From UBA935 sp031556725 (GTDB lineage Bacteria; Bacillota; Clostridia; Lachnospirales; Lachnospiraceae), in the NCBI GenBank assembly GCA_031556725.1, contig JAVBSL010000026.1, forward strand, positions 1 to 64,000: a stretch of DNA of 64,000 bases, given 5' to 3'. Position numbers and translations under genes: made by a program. Every line of letters starts with the position of its first letter. The stretch's first letter is position 1. The notes below the pieces were generated by a model, which was given only the letters and a program-made list of their open reading frames with translations, was not told the origin of the DNA and searched no databases. Below, piece by piece: positions 5,610-15,077 of this stretch.

Positions 5610-7463
5610 ATGTGTGGAATAGCAGGATTTTGCAATTTTGAAAGGGATTATTCACAACATCCCCATTACTGGTACGGTATTTTAACAAATATGCGCACAT
5701 CATTAAGTCACAGAGGAAGAGATCAGGCCGGTGAATATATTGAAAACCATGTGGGTTTGAGTCATGCCCGGCTGTCGGTCAGGGATCCGGAAGCCGGAAT
5801 ACAGCCGATTATCAGAAATATGGAAGGCAAGGAATATGCCATCGTTTATAATGGGGAAATTTATAATACGAAAGAGTTAAGGAAAGAACTGAAACCGGAT
5901 TTTTGTTTTGAAACCACTACCGATACAGAAGTGATCTTATATTCTTACATCCAATATGGTGCTGATTTTGTAAATAAGCTGAACGGAATTTTTGCTTTTG
6001 CCATCTGGGATGGAAACCGGGAACAACTGATGCTGTTCCGTGACCGGGTAGGAGTAAAGCCTTTATTTTACACTATCAGCAGTCAGACCCTGATATTTGG
6101 TTCCGAGATCAAAGCGCTTTTTTGCTACCCCGAGTGTCAGCCGGAGATTGACAAAAACAGTCTCAAAGAAGTATTTGGCCTGGGACCGGCCAGGACAGCC
6201 GGTCATGGTGTGTTTAAAAACATTTACGAGGTAAAGCCCGGATTTTATGCCTGTTTTTCCGGGAGGGGATTTTCCTCTGTCAAATATTGGGATATTAGCA
6301 GCAAAGAACATACGGATAGTTACCCGGAAACAGTGGAACGGGTATCTTGGCTGGTGCGTGATGCAGTAACCAGACAAATGGTATCGGACGTTCCGGTATG
6401 CAGCTTTCTTTCCGGTGGAATTGATTCCAGTATTGTTACCGTTATAGCGTCTGATTATCTGAAACAGAAGGGATCAAAACTGAATACATTTTCTTTTGAT
6501 TTTAAGGGAAATGACAGATATTTTCAGGCCAATGCATTTCAACCGGAAAGAGACCGTCCGTTTGTGGATAAGGTATTGGAACAGATAGATGTTAATCATA
6601 TCTATCTTGAATGCGATGAAACTGATTTGGCCAAACTGCTTTTTCGGGCGGTGGATGCTAAGGATTTACCTGGTATGGCAGATGTGGATGCCTCTCTTTT
6701 GTATTTCTGTGATTTAGTGAATCAACAGAACAAAGTGGCACTGACCGGAGAATGTGCCGACGAGATCTTCGGCGGGTATCCATGGTTTTACAGAGAGGAA
6801 CTGATGATGGGAGAGGGATTTCCCTGGTCACAGAACCCGCAGGCAAGGAGTATGTTTCTGAAAGAGGAAGTGAACCGGGAGTTAATGCTGGAGGACTATA
6901 TTGCGGAGCAGTATTACCGTTCGCTGGCAGAAGTGCCAAGGCTGTCCGGAGAAAATGAAACGGAACGCCGGCGCAGGGAGATTGCCTACCTGAATATAAA
7001 ATGGTTTATGCCCACATTGCTGGATCGTATGGATCGGATGAGTATGTATTCTGCCTTGGAAGCCAGAGTGCCGTTTGCCGATCATAGAATAATTGAATAT
7101 GTTTTTAATGTGCCCTGGAATATGAAATACCAAAACCAGACAGCGAAATCACTTTTGCGGGAGGCTTTCCGGGATATGCTGCCGAATGAACTGTTATACC
7201 GGAAAAAAAGTCCATATCCCAAGACCTATCACCCTCATTATGAAGAAGTGTTGTCCCGTATGCTGACAGAAATCTTACATGATACCGATGCACCCTTGCA
7301 GGAGTTGGTAGATAAAAAGAAGGTTCAGCATTTCATTCAGTCACCGGCAGACTATGGAAAACCATGGTTTGGGCAGCTTATGGCCGCCCCCCAGATGATG
7401 GCTTACCTGATTCAGGTTAATTATTGGCTGGAACATTTTACCAATACCTCTTTTCGTCCTTGA
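5610..7463 (+). CDS. asnB: Glutamine-hydrolysing asparagine synthetase
   Basis: This enzyme makes asparagine from aspartate, ATP and glutamine. The ATG at 5610 is chosen over an in-frame ATG at 5577 because the class II amidotransferase nucleophile must be Cys2 (MCGIAGFC), and AAAGGAGT sits 10 nt upstream. The N-terminal Ntn-hydrolase domain spans about residues 2-190. The synthetase domain carries the PP-loop SFLSGGIDSS near residue 265 and GECADEIFGGYPW. The usual RGPD of the glutaminase domain reads SHRGRDQAGEY here. The length of 617 aa is normal for AsnB. The 3' end overlaps the convergent PAP2 gene by 26 bp. Confidence 0.93.
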   Translation: MCGIAGFCNFERDYSQHPHYWYGILTNMRTSLSHRGRDQAGEYIENHVGLSHARLSVRDPEAGIQPIIRNMEGKEYAIVYNGEIYNTKELRKELKPDFCFETTTDTEVILYSYIQYGADFVNKLNGIFAFAIWDGNREQLMLFRDRVGVKPLFYTISSQTLIFGSEIKALFCYPECQPEIDKNSLKEVFGLGPARTAGHGVFKNIYEVKPGFYACFSGRGFSSVKYWDISSKEHTDSYPETVERVSWLVRDAVTRQMVSDVPVCSFLSGGIDSSIVTVIASDYLKQKGSKLNTFSFDFKGNDRYFQANAFQPERDRPFVDKVLEQIDVNHIYLECDETDLAKLLFRAVDAKDLPGMADVDASLLYFCDLVNQQNKVALTGECADEIFGGYPWFYREELMMGEGFPWSQNPQARSMFLKEEVNRELMLEDYIAEQYYRSLAEVPRLSGENETERRRREIAYLNIKWFMPTLLDRMDRMSMYSALEARVPFADHRIIEYVFNVPWNMKYQNQTAKSLLREAFRDMLPNELLYRKKSPYPKTYHPHYEEVLSRMLTEILHDTDAPLQELVDKKKVQHFIQSPADYGKPWFGQLMAAPQMMAYLIQVNYWLEHFTNTSFRP

Positions 7464-8322
7464 ACTTGGGGTGATATTTTCCCGCAAGGAATGTAAAAAA
7501 GGTAAAGAACAACAAAAACACAACCCCACTGGCCGCCACGTCGGATAGAAAATGTTCCCCCAGCATTACGCGGGAGAGAATCGTACATCCCCAAAAACAC
7601 AATGCAAAAATGGAAATGCCGTTCACCCAACGGGAGAGAGATTTGCGGCAGCGCCCGATAAACGGCGGAAGCAGGCTAAGCCAAAGGGTGCTTATGGCGC
7701 CCATGCTGTGACCTGACGGGAATGATTTAATATAATCCCCCATTTCTGCCATTCTTTCTTTATTGGGAAATTGAGGTGCGTACCATGGTGTAAATTGGAC
7801 AGATGGGTCATCCATAGTCCAAAAACGTTGGCGGCCCCATAAACTTTTTACATTATCCAACACAAACCGGCTGCCTGCCACCGCGGCAATTCCGATAAAA
7901 GCTGCCATAAATACTTCTTGCGGGTAACGCCTGGAAGCATAAGTACCAGTGACTGTAGCCAACATAAAGAATCCTATCACAAGCCATAACAGGAGATCAT
8001 ACGGCATACCATGCAAATGCCGGCTGCCGACCATCTCTTTCATGCGATTCACCGAGATATAAATCCCAAAAACCAGCAATCCAAGACAAATCATTCGCCA
8101 CAGTAAATTCAAACCCTTGAAGTTTGTGATTAAAAAGCCAAACATCAATCCTGTAGCTATAGGTACCAAAAACCAGATTGGAACCATTGCAGCAACAGCA
8201 AAAAACTCGCCGAAAACGTTACCTGGCGTATAGAGCGCCTGTGAAATTTGAATATCAAAGAATGTTCCAAGCAGTAGTAAGGCTCCCGCCACACCAATAA
8301 CTATCCAGTAGATTTTCTTCAT
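7438..8322 (-). CDS. PAP2-family membrane phosphatase
   Basis: A 294-aa protein with about six membrane segments. The PAP2 motifs are VKSLWGRQRF (C1, with Phe where Pro is usual), PSGHSMG (C2) and SRVMLGEHFLSD (C3), which contains the catalytic His and Asp. Such enzymes remove phosphate from lipid phosphates such as undecaprenyl pyrophosphate or phosphatidic acid. The start at 8322 (MKKIYWIV) follows AGGAGGTGC closely, so the longer frame from 8376 is rejected. It is divergent from a two-component/ABC locus of the peptide-antibiotic type, which would fit a role in envelope lipid-carrier recycling, though this is inference. Confidence 0.85.
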   Translation of the reverse strand: MKKIYWIVIGVAGALLLLGTFFDIQISQALYTPGNVFGEFFAVAAMVPIWFLVPIATGLMFGFLITNFKGLNLLWRMICLGLLVFGIYISVNRMKEMVGSRHLHGMPYDLLLWLVIGFFMLATVTGTYASRRYPQEVFMAAFIGIAAVAGSRFVLDNVKSLWGRQRFWTMDDPSVQFTPWYAPQFPNKERMAEMGDYIKSFPSGHSMGAISTLWLSLLPPFIGRCRKSLSRWVNGISIFALCFWGCTILSRVMLGEHFLSDVAASGVVFLLFFTFFTFLAGKYHPKFKDEKRYW

Positions 8323-8420
8323 ATCAGCACCTCCTAAATGTAAATTATTATAACATAAACACCGAATTTGCGTCAATTTGAAACGCCATCATTTGTCATG
8401 TTTAGCCAAATTTTAATGTG

Positions 8421-8445
8421 CTATTCATTTTTTTCATGTATACTG
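8421..8445 (+). promoter_or_regulatory. Promoter/operator motif shared by the regulator and ABC genes, site 1
   Basis: The 25-nt segment matches C-Y-ATTCAT, a T-rich middle, then GTATACTG. The same order and spacing recurs at 10507-10531. TATACT (8439-8444) can serve as -10, and there is no good -35. A direct repeat TTCAT (8424-8428, 8434-8438) could be a response-regulator box. Confidence 0.5.
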
Positions 8446-8484
8446 ATTTTATAAAACTTATATTAATATGTGGAGAAAATCTAT

Positions 8485-9165
8485 ATGAGAATCTTAGTGG
8501 TGGAAGATGAACAGGATCTTAACCGGGTTATTGTAAAAAAACTGAAAGTGGAAGGATATAGTGTTGACTCATGTCATGATGGTGACGAAGCCATAGACTA
8601 TATTGACATGACAACTTACGATGCCATTATACTCGATATACTGATGCCGGGGAAAAACGGTTATGAAGTATTGGCTTATATTCGCCGGAATAAAATGCAG
8701 ACACCGGTTCTTTTTCTAACCGCAAAGGATGCTCTGGAGGATCGGATCAGGGGACTTGACAGGGGGGCTGATGATTATCTGGTGAAACCCTTTCATTTTG
8801 AAGAGCTGATGGCCAGGCTTCGGGCCATGGTCAGAAGAAATTACGGCACCTCAAGCAATCGGCTTCAAGTAGCGGATCTGATTTTAAACAGTGATACCCA
8901 TACAATAACAAGAGCTGGTAATAGCATTGATCTTTCGGCCAAGGAATTTGCCATGTTGGAATATTTTATGCAAAATGAAGGTGTTGTCCTGTCTCGTAAG
9001 CGCATAGAAGAGCATTTATGGGATTTCGAATACCAGGGTGCATCGAATATGATCGATGTTTATATTCGCCACCTTCGTCTTAAAATTGATGATGCTTACA
9101 AATTAAAGCTTTTTCATACAATAAGGGGTGTTGGCTATGTGCTGCGAAAGGGGGAAGAAGAGTGA
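8485..9165 (+). CDS. OmpR-family response regulator
   Basis: A 226-aa protein with receiver domain (residues 1-115; acidic pocket VVEDE, phospho-Asp D51 in ILDILMPG, Thr in FLTAKD, Lys in LVKPF) and a C-terminal winged helix ending DVYIRHLRLKID and TIRGVGYVLRK. The ATG at 8485 (MRILVVEDE) is preferred to the upstream GTG at 8470 because the family starts with the first strand and GTGGAG then serves as the Shine-Dalgarno. It overlaps the kinase gene by 4 nt (GTGA) and presumably controls its own operon and the downstream ABC genes. Confidence 0.92.
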   Translation: MRILVVEDEQDLNRVIVKKLKVEGYSVDSCHDGDEAIDYIDMTTYDAIILDILMPGKNGYEVLAYIRRNKMQTPVLFLTAKDALEDRIRGLDRGADDYLVKPFHFEELMARLRAMVRRNYGTSSNRLQVADLILNSDTHTITRAGNSIDLSAKEFAMLEYFMQNEGVVLSRKRIEEHLWDFEYQGASNMIDVYIRHLRLKIDDAYKLKLFHTIRGVGYVLRKGEEE

Positions 9166-10502
9166 AGGTTCTTACGATTCGCATGAGGATGACAATTTGG
9201 TATGCATTTTTCATGCTTGTTTTAGTTTTATTAAGTCTTGCGATTATCAGCAATTTATCTGCTAAAGCGCAGTTGACAAATCAAAAGGAAAATCTGATTG
9301 AAATGGTCACTGACGGCATTGGTGAAATTGACAGCCCCGGTGATTTTGACTATTTTCACTATGGTGTCTATCTGTTGTTATATGATGAAAATGAAACCTA
9401 TATAAACGGTATTGTACCGGAAGGGTTTGCGGTGTCGCAGCCGTTACATAACGATTTCTTGCAGACAGTAGTGACAGACGATCTGGAGTTTTATGTGTAT
9501 GATAAATATATAAATAGCGGAGACAATGCTTATTGGCTGAGAGGCGTTACACCCCATTCCGAGCCGGATATAATGGGAAAATTCACCGTCACTCTTGTTT
9601 CAGGGGTATTGCCGGTTTTTGTCCTGATAACATGTATAATCGGTTATTTTATAACCGGAAGAGCATTCCGGCCGGTAAAAAAGATTCAGGAGACCGCTCA
9701 AAACATTGCAAACAGTGATGAACTTTCTTTGCGGATCGGACTTCCGGAAGGGAAAGATGAGATTGCAAAGCTGGGAAAAACCATCGACCATATGCTGGAT
9801 AAATTGCAGCGAAGTTTTGAAAAGGAAAAACAGTTTACCTCTGATGCCTCTCATGAGCTCCGGACTCCGTTGGCAGTTATCTTAACCGAGAGTGAATATG
9901 CGCTGCGGCATGCAGAGAGTATTGATGAGATGAAGGAATCAATGGAAGTGGTAAATCGGCAGGCCAACAGGATGTCGGCTTTGATTAATCAGCTTCTTTT
10001 TCTTTCCAGAGCAGATCATGATTCATTTAAGATAAATAACGAAACTTTTGAAGTCCTGCCTGTTGCTTCCGAGCTGGTACAGGATTATCAGCTGATTGCT
10101 GAAAACACAGATATTACCATTTCCATTATAGACAGCTTGCCGACAAACTTATCCATTACTTTTGATAAGACATTGTTTGCAAGGTGTTTGTCAAATATCA
10201 TACAAAATGCCATTAGTTACAGTAATCCGGGTGGGCATATTGAGTTAAAAGTCTCACAGGAGGAGAATTATCTGGCTGTTGCAATAACTGATGACGGAAT
10301 CGGAATCAATTCTGATAATCTTGAGAAAATCTGGGATCGCTTTTATCAAGTAGAGGAATCACGAAGTAAGGACAAGGGAAACAGCATGGGGCTTGGACTT
10401 GCCATGGTAAAAGCCATTGTCGAAAAGCAAGGCGGATATATTGCTGCCACCAGTACACTTGGTAAAGGCAGTACTTTTATTTTATATTTTTCATTACATT
10501 AA
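9162..10502 (+). CDS. Sensor histidine kinase (EnvZ/PhoR type)
   Basis: A 446-aa kinase with a GTG start overlapping the response regulator stop. TM1 is at about 10-30 and TM2 at about 140-165, with an extracytoplasmic domain of roughly 110 residues between them. A HAMP segment follows (GRAFRPVKKIQETAQNI). The phospho-acceptor is H231 in SDASHELRTPL. ATPase boxes are NIIQNAISYSN (N), ITDDGIGI (G1) and GLGLAMVKAIVEK (G2). The larger sensor domain differs from the tiny loops of BceS kinases, so it may sense a ligand itself. It is paired with the upstream regulator and probably with the ABC exporter downstream. Confidence 0.93.
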   Translation: MKVLTIRMRMTIWYAFFMLVLVLLSLAIISNLSAKAQLTNQKENLIEMVTDGIGEIDSPGDFDYFHYGVYLLLYDENETYINGIVPEGFAVSQPLHNDFLQTVVTDDLEFYVYDKYINSGDNAYWLRGVTPHSEPDIMGKFTVTLVSGVLPVFVLITCIIGYFITGRAFRPVKKIQETAQNIANSDELSLRIGLPEGKDEIAKLGKTIDHMLDKLQRSFEKEKQFTSDASHELRTPLAVILTESEYALRHAESIDEMKESMEVVNRQANRMSALINQLLFLSRADHDSFKINNETFEVLPVASELVQDYQLIAENTDITISIIDSLPTNLSITFDKTLFARCLSNIIQNAISYSNPGGHIELKVSQEENYLAVAITDDGIGINSDNLEKIWDRFYQVEESRSKDKGNSMGLGLAMVKAIVEKQGGYIAATSTLGKGSTFILYFSLH

Positions 10503-10506
10503 TCTT

Positions 10507-10531
10507 CCATTCATGTTTACCCGGTATACTG
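10507..10531 (+). promoter_or_regulatory. Promoter/operator motif shared by the regulator and ABC genes, site 2
   Basis: CCATTCATGTTTACCCGG followed by TATACTG is the same 25-nt pattern as at 8421-8445, 35 bp before the permease start. TATACT occupies 10525-10530. Its recurrence upstream of both transcription units suggests control by the encoded response regulator. Confidence 0.5.
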
Positions 10532-10565
10532 GCCTCATCAGAGAAACGAAAAAGAGGAGAGGGCT

Positions 10566-12893
10566 ATGTACCGGAAACTGATTTTAAATGATATTAAAAA
10601 AAATAAGCTGATCACGTTCACGATTACTGCATTTATTATGCTGGCAGCACTTTTTACAACTCTTGGACTAAATATGTTCGTGAACTTACTTGGTGCAATT
10701 GACAATCTGATGATGGATGCCGGAACACCTCATTATGTTCAGATGCATTCCGGTGACCTTGACCGGGAAAGACTTGAGCAGTTTGCGATGGAATACCCGG
10801 GGATAGAAGAGTTACAGGTTAGTGAATTTTTGAATTTTGAGGGAGCGGATATCGCTATCGGAGAACAATCGCTGACAGATAGTGTTCAGGACAATGGACT
10901 TACCATCCAGAACCAAAAGTTTGACTTGCTTTTAGACTTGGATAATCAGGTCATTTATCCGCAGGATGGTGAAATCTACGTGCCGATTTATTATATGACC
11001 GAAGGGATGGCAAAGATTGGTGATACCGTATGGATTCAGGATGCCTCCTTCACTATTGCCGGTTTTTTACGTGATTCTCAAATGAACTCGGCATTGTCTT
11101 CGGCCAAGCGTTTTCTGGTCAGTGAAAATGATTTTATAAAGATGCGGATCGGTGGAAAGCCGGAGTATTTAATTGAATTCAGGTTTGCCAGGGAAGTTGA
11201 TATCAAAAAATTTGAATCCGACTATATCAATGCCGGACTGGAGGATAATGGTCCGGCTGTAACCTATGGTTTGATTAAGCTGATGAATGGTATCACTGAT
11301 GGAATTGTAATCGCAATGCTGCTTTTGGTAAGTTTGTTGATTCTGATTGTTGCCTTTTTATGTGTTCGCTTTACCTTAATCGCCAAGGTGGAAGAGGAAT
11401 ATAAAGAAATCGGTGTACTAAAAGCGATTGGCCTTCGGACATCTGAAATAAATAAATTATACATTGCAAAATACAGCGCAGTAGCGGTCATAGGATGTGG
11501 TTTGGGATTCTTATTGTCGCTGACATTGCAGAAACCGCTGTTAGCGAATATTCATCTTTATATGGGCAGGAGCGGGGCCCCCATTTTGGGTACGTTGCTG
11601 GGAGGAGGGGGCGCAATATGTGTGTTTGCTTCAGTAATTCTCTACGTAAACAGAATATTGCACCGCTTCCATAAAATATCGGCAGTTCAGGCCATCCGCT
11701 TTGGTGCCCCGGCAGAGCAGACAAAATTATCAAGGGGATTTTGCCTTACCAATAATCATTTGATTCCGACGTCGGCATTTTTGGGTGTTAAGGATGTGTT
11801 TTCCCGAAAAGGATTATATCTTGTCATGCTTCTGGTGCTGATTATTTCATGCTTCATTATGACCGTACCGCAGAATATCAGTAATACGATTGGCGATAGA
11901 AGTTTTATGACTTATATGGGATTCGGCGAATGTGATATGAGACTGGATGTTTATTTAGAAGATGACATTCAGCCAAGGTTAAAGGGCATCGGACAGATGC
12001 TTTCCGTTGATGAAGATATCGAAGCATACAGTATTTATACTTTCTGGTTATTTGATATGAAGATGAACGATGGAAGTATGGCGAAATTAAGAGTTGGGCT
12101 GGGTGATCATTCGGCGTTTCCGCTTACGTATGAAAAAGGAAGAGAACCGGGACAGGAAAATGAAATTGCCCTTTCCGTACTTAATGCCGGCGAGTTACTA
12201 AAAGAGGTTGGAGATACCATAGTATTGATCATAGAAGGACAGGAAAAAGTATTTACAGTCTGCGGCATCTATTCTGATATCACCAATGGCGGAATGACTG
12301 CAAAAGCAGATTTTCACGTTGAAAATCTTAAAAAGGAAAAAGTACTGGGTGGAATGATACCGGTTATATTAAAAGATGTTTCACGGATAGATACTAAAAT
12401 TACAGAATATAAAGAGCAGTTTTCATATGCAAAGGTCTCTAAAGTAGACAATTATATTGAACAGGATCTGGGAATGATCATGAAAATAACCAAGATCGTA
12501 TCCGCTGCGGCCGTTGCGGTTTCAGGGGTATTGACGGTGTTGATTACAATGTTGTTTATGAAGATGCTGGTAATAAAGGACCGTTATCAGATTTCTGTGT
12601 TAAAAGCCCTGGGATTTACCGGTAATTTGATCCGGCAGCAATATCTGGTACGGGCGGGAGTGGTTCTTCTGCTGGGGGTAAGTATCGGAACCATTGCCGC
12701 CAATACATTGGGAGAACTGGTCGGAACGATGCTGATGTCGTTCGTTGGTGTGGCAACGTTTCACTTTAAGATAAATCCCCTGTTTGCATATCTGGCATCG
12801 CCGGTGATGATTGGCAGTTGTGTATATGCGGCTGCCAGACTTGGATTGAAAGATATAGATTCTATCAAAGTATCAGAATATATTAAGGAGTAG
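10566..12893 (+). CDS. FtsX-like ABC transporter permease (peptide-resistance or lipoprotein-type)
   Basis: A 775-aa permease with one N-terminal membrane segment (residues 17-40), an extracytoplasmic domain to about 235, and a first FtsX core of three segments (MLLLVSLLILIVAFLCVRF, then EEYKEIGVLKAIGL). A second large extracytoplasmic domain (about 430-640) and a second FtsX core (KDRYQISVLKALGF) follow. The coupling helices EIGVLKAIG and QISVLKALG mark the ATPase contact sites. Proteins of this type export or extract hydrophobic molecules or antimicrobial peptides, using an MacB/LolD-type ATPase encoded 6 bp downstream. With the adjacent kinase/regulator pair the locus resembles peptide-antibiotic detoxification modules. 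The substrate is not known. Confidence 0.88.
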   Translation: MYRKLILNDIKKNKLITFTITAFIMLAALFTTLGLNMFVNLLGAIDNLMMDAGTPHYVQMHSGDLDRERLEQFAMEYPGIEELQVSEFLNFEGADIAIGEQSLTDSVQDNGLTIQNQKFDLLLDLDNQVIYPQDGEIYVPIYYMTEGMAKIGDTVWIQDASFTIAGFLRDSQMNSALSSAKRFLVSENDFIKMRIGGKPEYLIEFRFAREVDIKKFESDYINAGLEDNGPAVTYGLIKLMNGITDGIVIAMLLLVSLLILIVAFLCVRFTLIAKVEEEYKEIGVLKAIGLRTSEINKLYIAKYSAVAVIGCGLGFLLSLTLQKPLLANIHLYMGRSGAPILGTLLGGGGAICVFASVILYVNRILHRFHKISAVQAIRFGAPAEQTKLSRGFCLTNNHLIPTSAFLGVKDVFSRKGLYLVMLLVLIISCFIMTVPQNISNTIGDRSFMTYMGFGECDMRLDVYLEDDIQPRLKGIGQMLSVDEDIEAYSIYTFWLFDMKMNDGSMAKLRVGLGDHSAFPLTYEKGREPGQENEIALSVLNAGELLKEVGDTIVLIIEGQEKVFTVCGIYSDITNGGMTAKADFHVENLKKEKVLGGMIPVILKDVSRIDTKITEYKEQFSYAKVSKVDNYIEQDLGMIMKITKIVSAAAVAVSGVLTVLITMLFMKMLVIKDRYQISVLKALGFTGNLIRQQYLVRAGVVLLLGVSIGTIAANTLGELVGTMLMSFVGVATFHFKINPLFAYLASPVMIGSCVYAAARLGLKDIDSIKVSEYIKE

Positions 12894-12899
12894 GAAAAT

Positions 12900-13649
12900 A
12901 TGATAACAGGAAAAGAAATCACAAAAACATATGGAAATAATGAAGGGAAAAGTAATGCCCTGAACAAGGTCAGTATTACTATCAAAGATGGCGAGTTTGT
13001 AGCGGTTATGGGACCTTCCGGATGTGGAAAATCAACGCTTTTATTCAGTTTAAGCGGTACCGACAGTATCAACAGCGGCTCGGTAAAATTAAATAACAAA
13101 GAGTTGTCAAACCTGAAAGAGAATGAGCTGTCAGATATTCGCCGCAGTAAAATGGGATTGGTATTTCAACAGCCCACCATGCTTAAGAATTTGAATCTCC
13201 TGGACAATATTGTCCTTCCGGCACTACAGGGCAGCCGTAGGAATAGGAATAAGATTACTGAGCGGGCCAGAGAACTGATGCGGCAGACCGGGATCGAGAA
13301 TCTTGCGGGAAGGGATATTACCGAAGTGTCCGGCGGACAGTTGCAGCGGGCCGGAATCTGCCGGGCCCTGATTAACGAACCGGATATTTTGTTTGCGGAT
13401 GAGCCTACCGGTGCCCTGAATTCCAAAGCAGCAGATGAGATTATGGAGCTGTTTGGCGAGATTCATAATACCGGCACTTCCATCATGCTGGTTACTCATG
13501 ATGCCAGGGTGGCGGCGAAAGCGGAACGGGTGCTGTTTATGAAGGACGGAGAAATCGTGCATGAAATAGTGATGTCGGAACATTTCAGCCGAACGATACA
13601 GGAAAAGGTGGAATTAATTTCTAAGCAAATGCGTGAGGTCGAAGTTTAA
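12900..13649 (+). CDS. ABC transporter ATP-binding protein (MacB/LolD/BceA type)
   Basis: A 249-aa ATPase with Walker A GPSGCGKST (residues 39-47), Q-loop FQQPTML, signature VSGGQLQRAGICRAL, Walker B DILFADEPTGALN and switch His in VTHD. GALN after the Walker B Glu is typical of the MacB/LolD group. It is the partner of the FtsX-like permease immediately upstream, and AAGGAG precedes its ATG. A strong terminator follows 11 bp after the stop, ending the operon. Confidence 0.92.
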   Translation: MITGKEITKTYGNNEGKSNALNKVSITIKDGEFVAVMGPSGCGKSTLLFSLSGTDSINSGSVKLNNKELSNLKENELSDIRRSKMGLVFQQPTMLKNLNLLDNIVLPALQGSRRNRNKITERARELMRQTGIENLAGRDITEVSGGQLQRAGICRALINEPDILFADEPTGALNSKAADEIMELFGEIHNTGTSIMLVTHDARVAAKAERVLFMKDGEIVHEIVMSEHFSRTIQEKVELISKQMREVEV

Positions 13650-13660
13650 GTACAGAAAAA

Positions 13661-13690
13661 AAGGTTGCCAAAATGCGGCAACCTTTTTAA
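13661..13690. terminator. Bidirectional intrinsic terminator
   Basis: AAGGTTGCC (13661-13669) and GGCAACCTT (13677-13685) form a perfect 9-bp stem with T residues on one side and A residues on the other. It serves the ABC operon and the convergent EAL-HDOD gene. Confidence 0.9.
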
Positions 13691-13696
13691 ATCCTT

Positions 13697-14929
13697 CTAT
13701 TCTTCAATATCTTTCGCCGTAATAAGTCCGCTGTACCAGGTAAGTGCATCCATATAAGCACTATAGACATCGGCGGCATTAATATTCTTGATAATCATAA
13801 TGCGGGATACAGAAGTCCAGTCGGCAACTTCATAATCCCGGATAAACTCAAGGACTTCAAAGAACTCACCCTTGCGGTGTATCAGCGCATTACAGATAGG
13901 CTCGGATACCAGCACGGCATTCAAGGCATCTGCCATGGGCATGTCTAAAATAATATCCAAAACAGAAAATAATCCCATCAGGAAAAGCTCCTGCGCCTGG
14001 GGCGCCATGTCAAACTTGGCGGCCACATTTTCGGCAAATTTGGCACGGATAAGTGAGAGCTTGGTGATTTCGTTGGGCTTGTCAGCCGCAAGGCTTTGGG
14101 TTACTGCAGTTGTAATCCATTTACGGAGTTCTTCCTGGCCGAGAATAGCAGAGGCATGGTTAATGCTTTTTATTTCCTGTGCCAGATTCAGTGAATTTAC
14201 CATTTTTAAAAGCGAGATTGCCAGGGCAGTATCTTGTTGAACTACGCGGGCAACCTGATCGATACCAAAGTCCTGATTGCGGACGATATTTAAGAGCTGA
14301 ACATGATTTATCTTTAATGGAGAGACATTGATTTCGCCTTTTGTCAGAGGAACCCGGTAAAAAGAACCTTCAAACATGGAAAAGCCGGTATTTTTAATAC
14401 GATCAAATATTTGATTCGTATCAATGTGAGAAGCAATGATAGTCATTCCGGGATAATTTTTACGGATAAATAGCATATGCCGTCTGGCATTGACTTCCCG
14501 CTGACTTAGAAAAATAAAGCTACAATGTTTTAATATAGGAGCAAAATGTTCAAAATCTACGGTTCCGTTTAAAGCAAAGCGGTAGCCCAATGACTTATAA
14601 AAGATAAGCCGGTCAAGAAATGCCTGCTCAGTACTGCATTTTTTATCTAATACAAAAATAATATTTTCCGGAGCAGCATCACATTGTTCCTCCAGATCAG
14701 CAAGGAGAGTAATGTGGTTAACAGGGACAAAAATAGGTTTACCGGTAGTGAGAGCTTCCAGACCGACACGGCTGACCACTTCTAAAAGCGGAGAATTCAT
14801 AGCTCCGTCCAAGATAGCACCGTTCTGTCCGGAAAGCAGTAGATTATCTCCCTTCTGGAAACGGAAAAGATAAGCTGCAACAGTCATGTTATCCGTAAAG
14901 AGAGGAACAGGTACGATTAAAAGTTTCAT
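13697..14929 (-). CDS. EAL-HDOD signalling protein with degenerate EAL domain
   Basis: A 410-aa protein. The first 200 residues have an EAL-like barrel (YLFRFQKGDNLLL, FVLDKK, LGYRFALNGTVDF, FSMFEGSFY) but no Glu-Ala-Leu or the metal-binding DxxDD pattern. The C-terminal half is an HDOD domain (HVQLLNIVRNQDFGIDQVA, SLLKMVNSLN, INHASAILGQEELRKW) without HD-phosphohydrolase metal ligands. This is the YuxH type of protein, expected to be a scaffold or sensor rather than a c-di-GMP phosphodiesterase. A single-gene unit, convergent with the ABC operon. Confidence 0.85.
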   Translation of the reverse strand: MKLLIVPVPLFTDNMTVAAYLFRFQKGDNLLLSGQNGAILDGAMNSPLLEVVSRVGLEALTTGKPIFVPVNHITLLADLEEQCDAAPENIIFVLDKKCSTEQAFLDRLIFYKSLGYRFALNGTVDFEHFAPILKHCSFIFLSQREVNARRHMLFIRKNYPGMTIIASHIDTNQIFDRIKNTGFSMFEGSFYRVPLTKGEINVSPLKINHVQLLNIVRNQDFGIDQVARVVQQDTALAISLLKMVNSLNLAQEIKSINHASAILGQEELRKWITTAVTQSLAADKPNEITKLSLIRAKFAENVAAKFDMAPQAQELFLMGLFSVLDIILDMPMADALNAVLVSEPICNALIHRKGEFFEVLEFIRDYEVADWTSVSRIMIIKNINAADVYSAYMDALTWYSGLITAKDIEE

Positions 14930-15077
14930 CCAAAAGCCTCCTTATTCTTATTTATATTTGTAATTTTATGATATCATAACATAGCAAGAATTGTAAGTAT
15001 GTATATTGGTGCACTTGAGAAAATTCAGATGAAAACTAACAAGAAATATGATATATTGATAATATTGGAGGAATACT

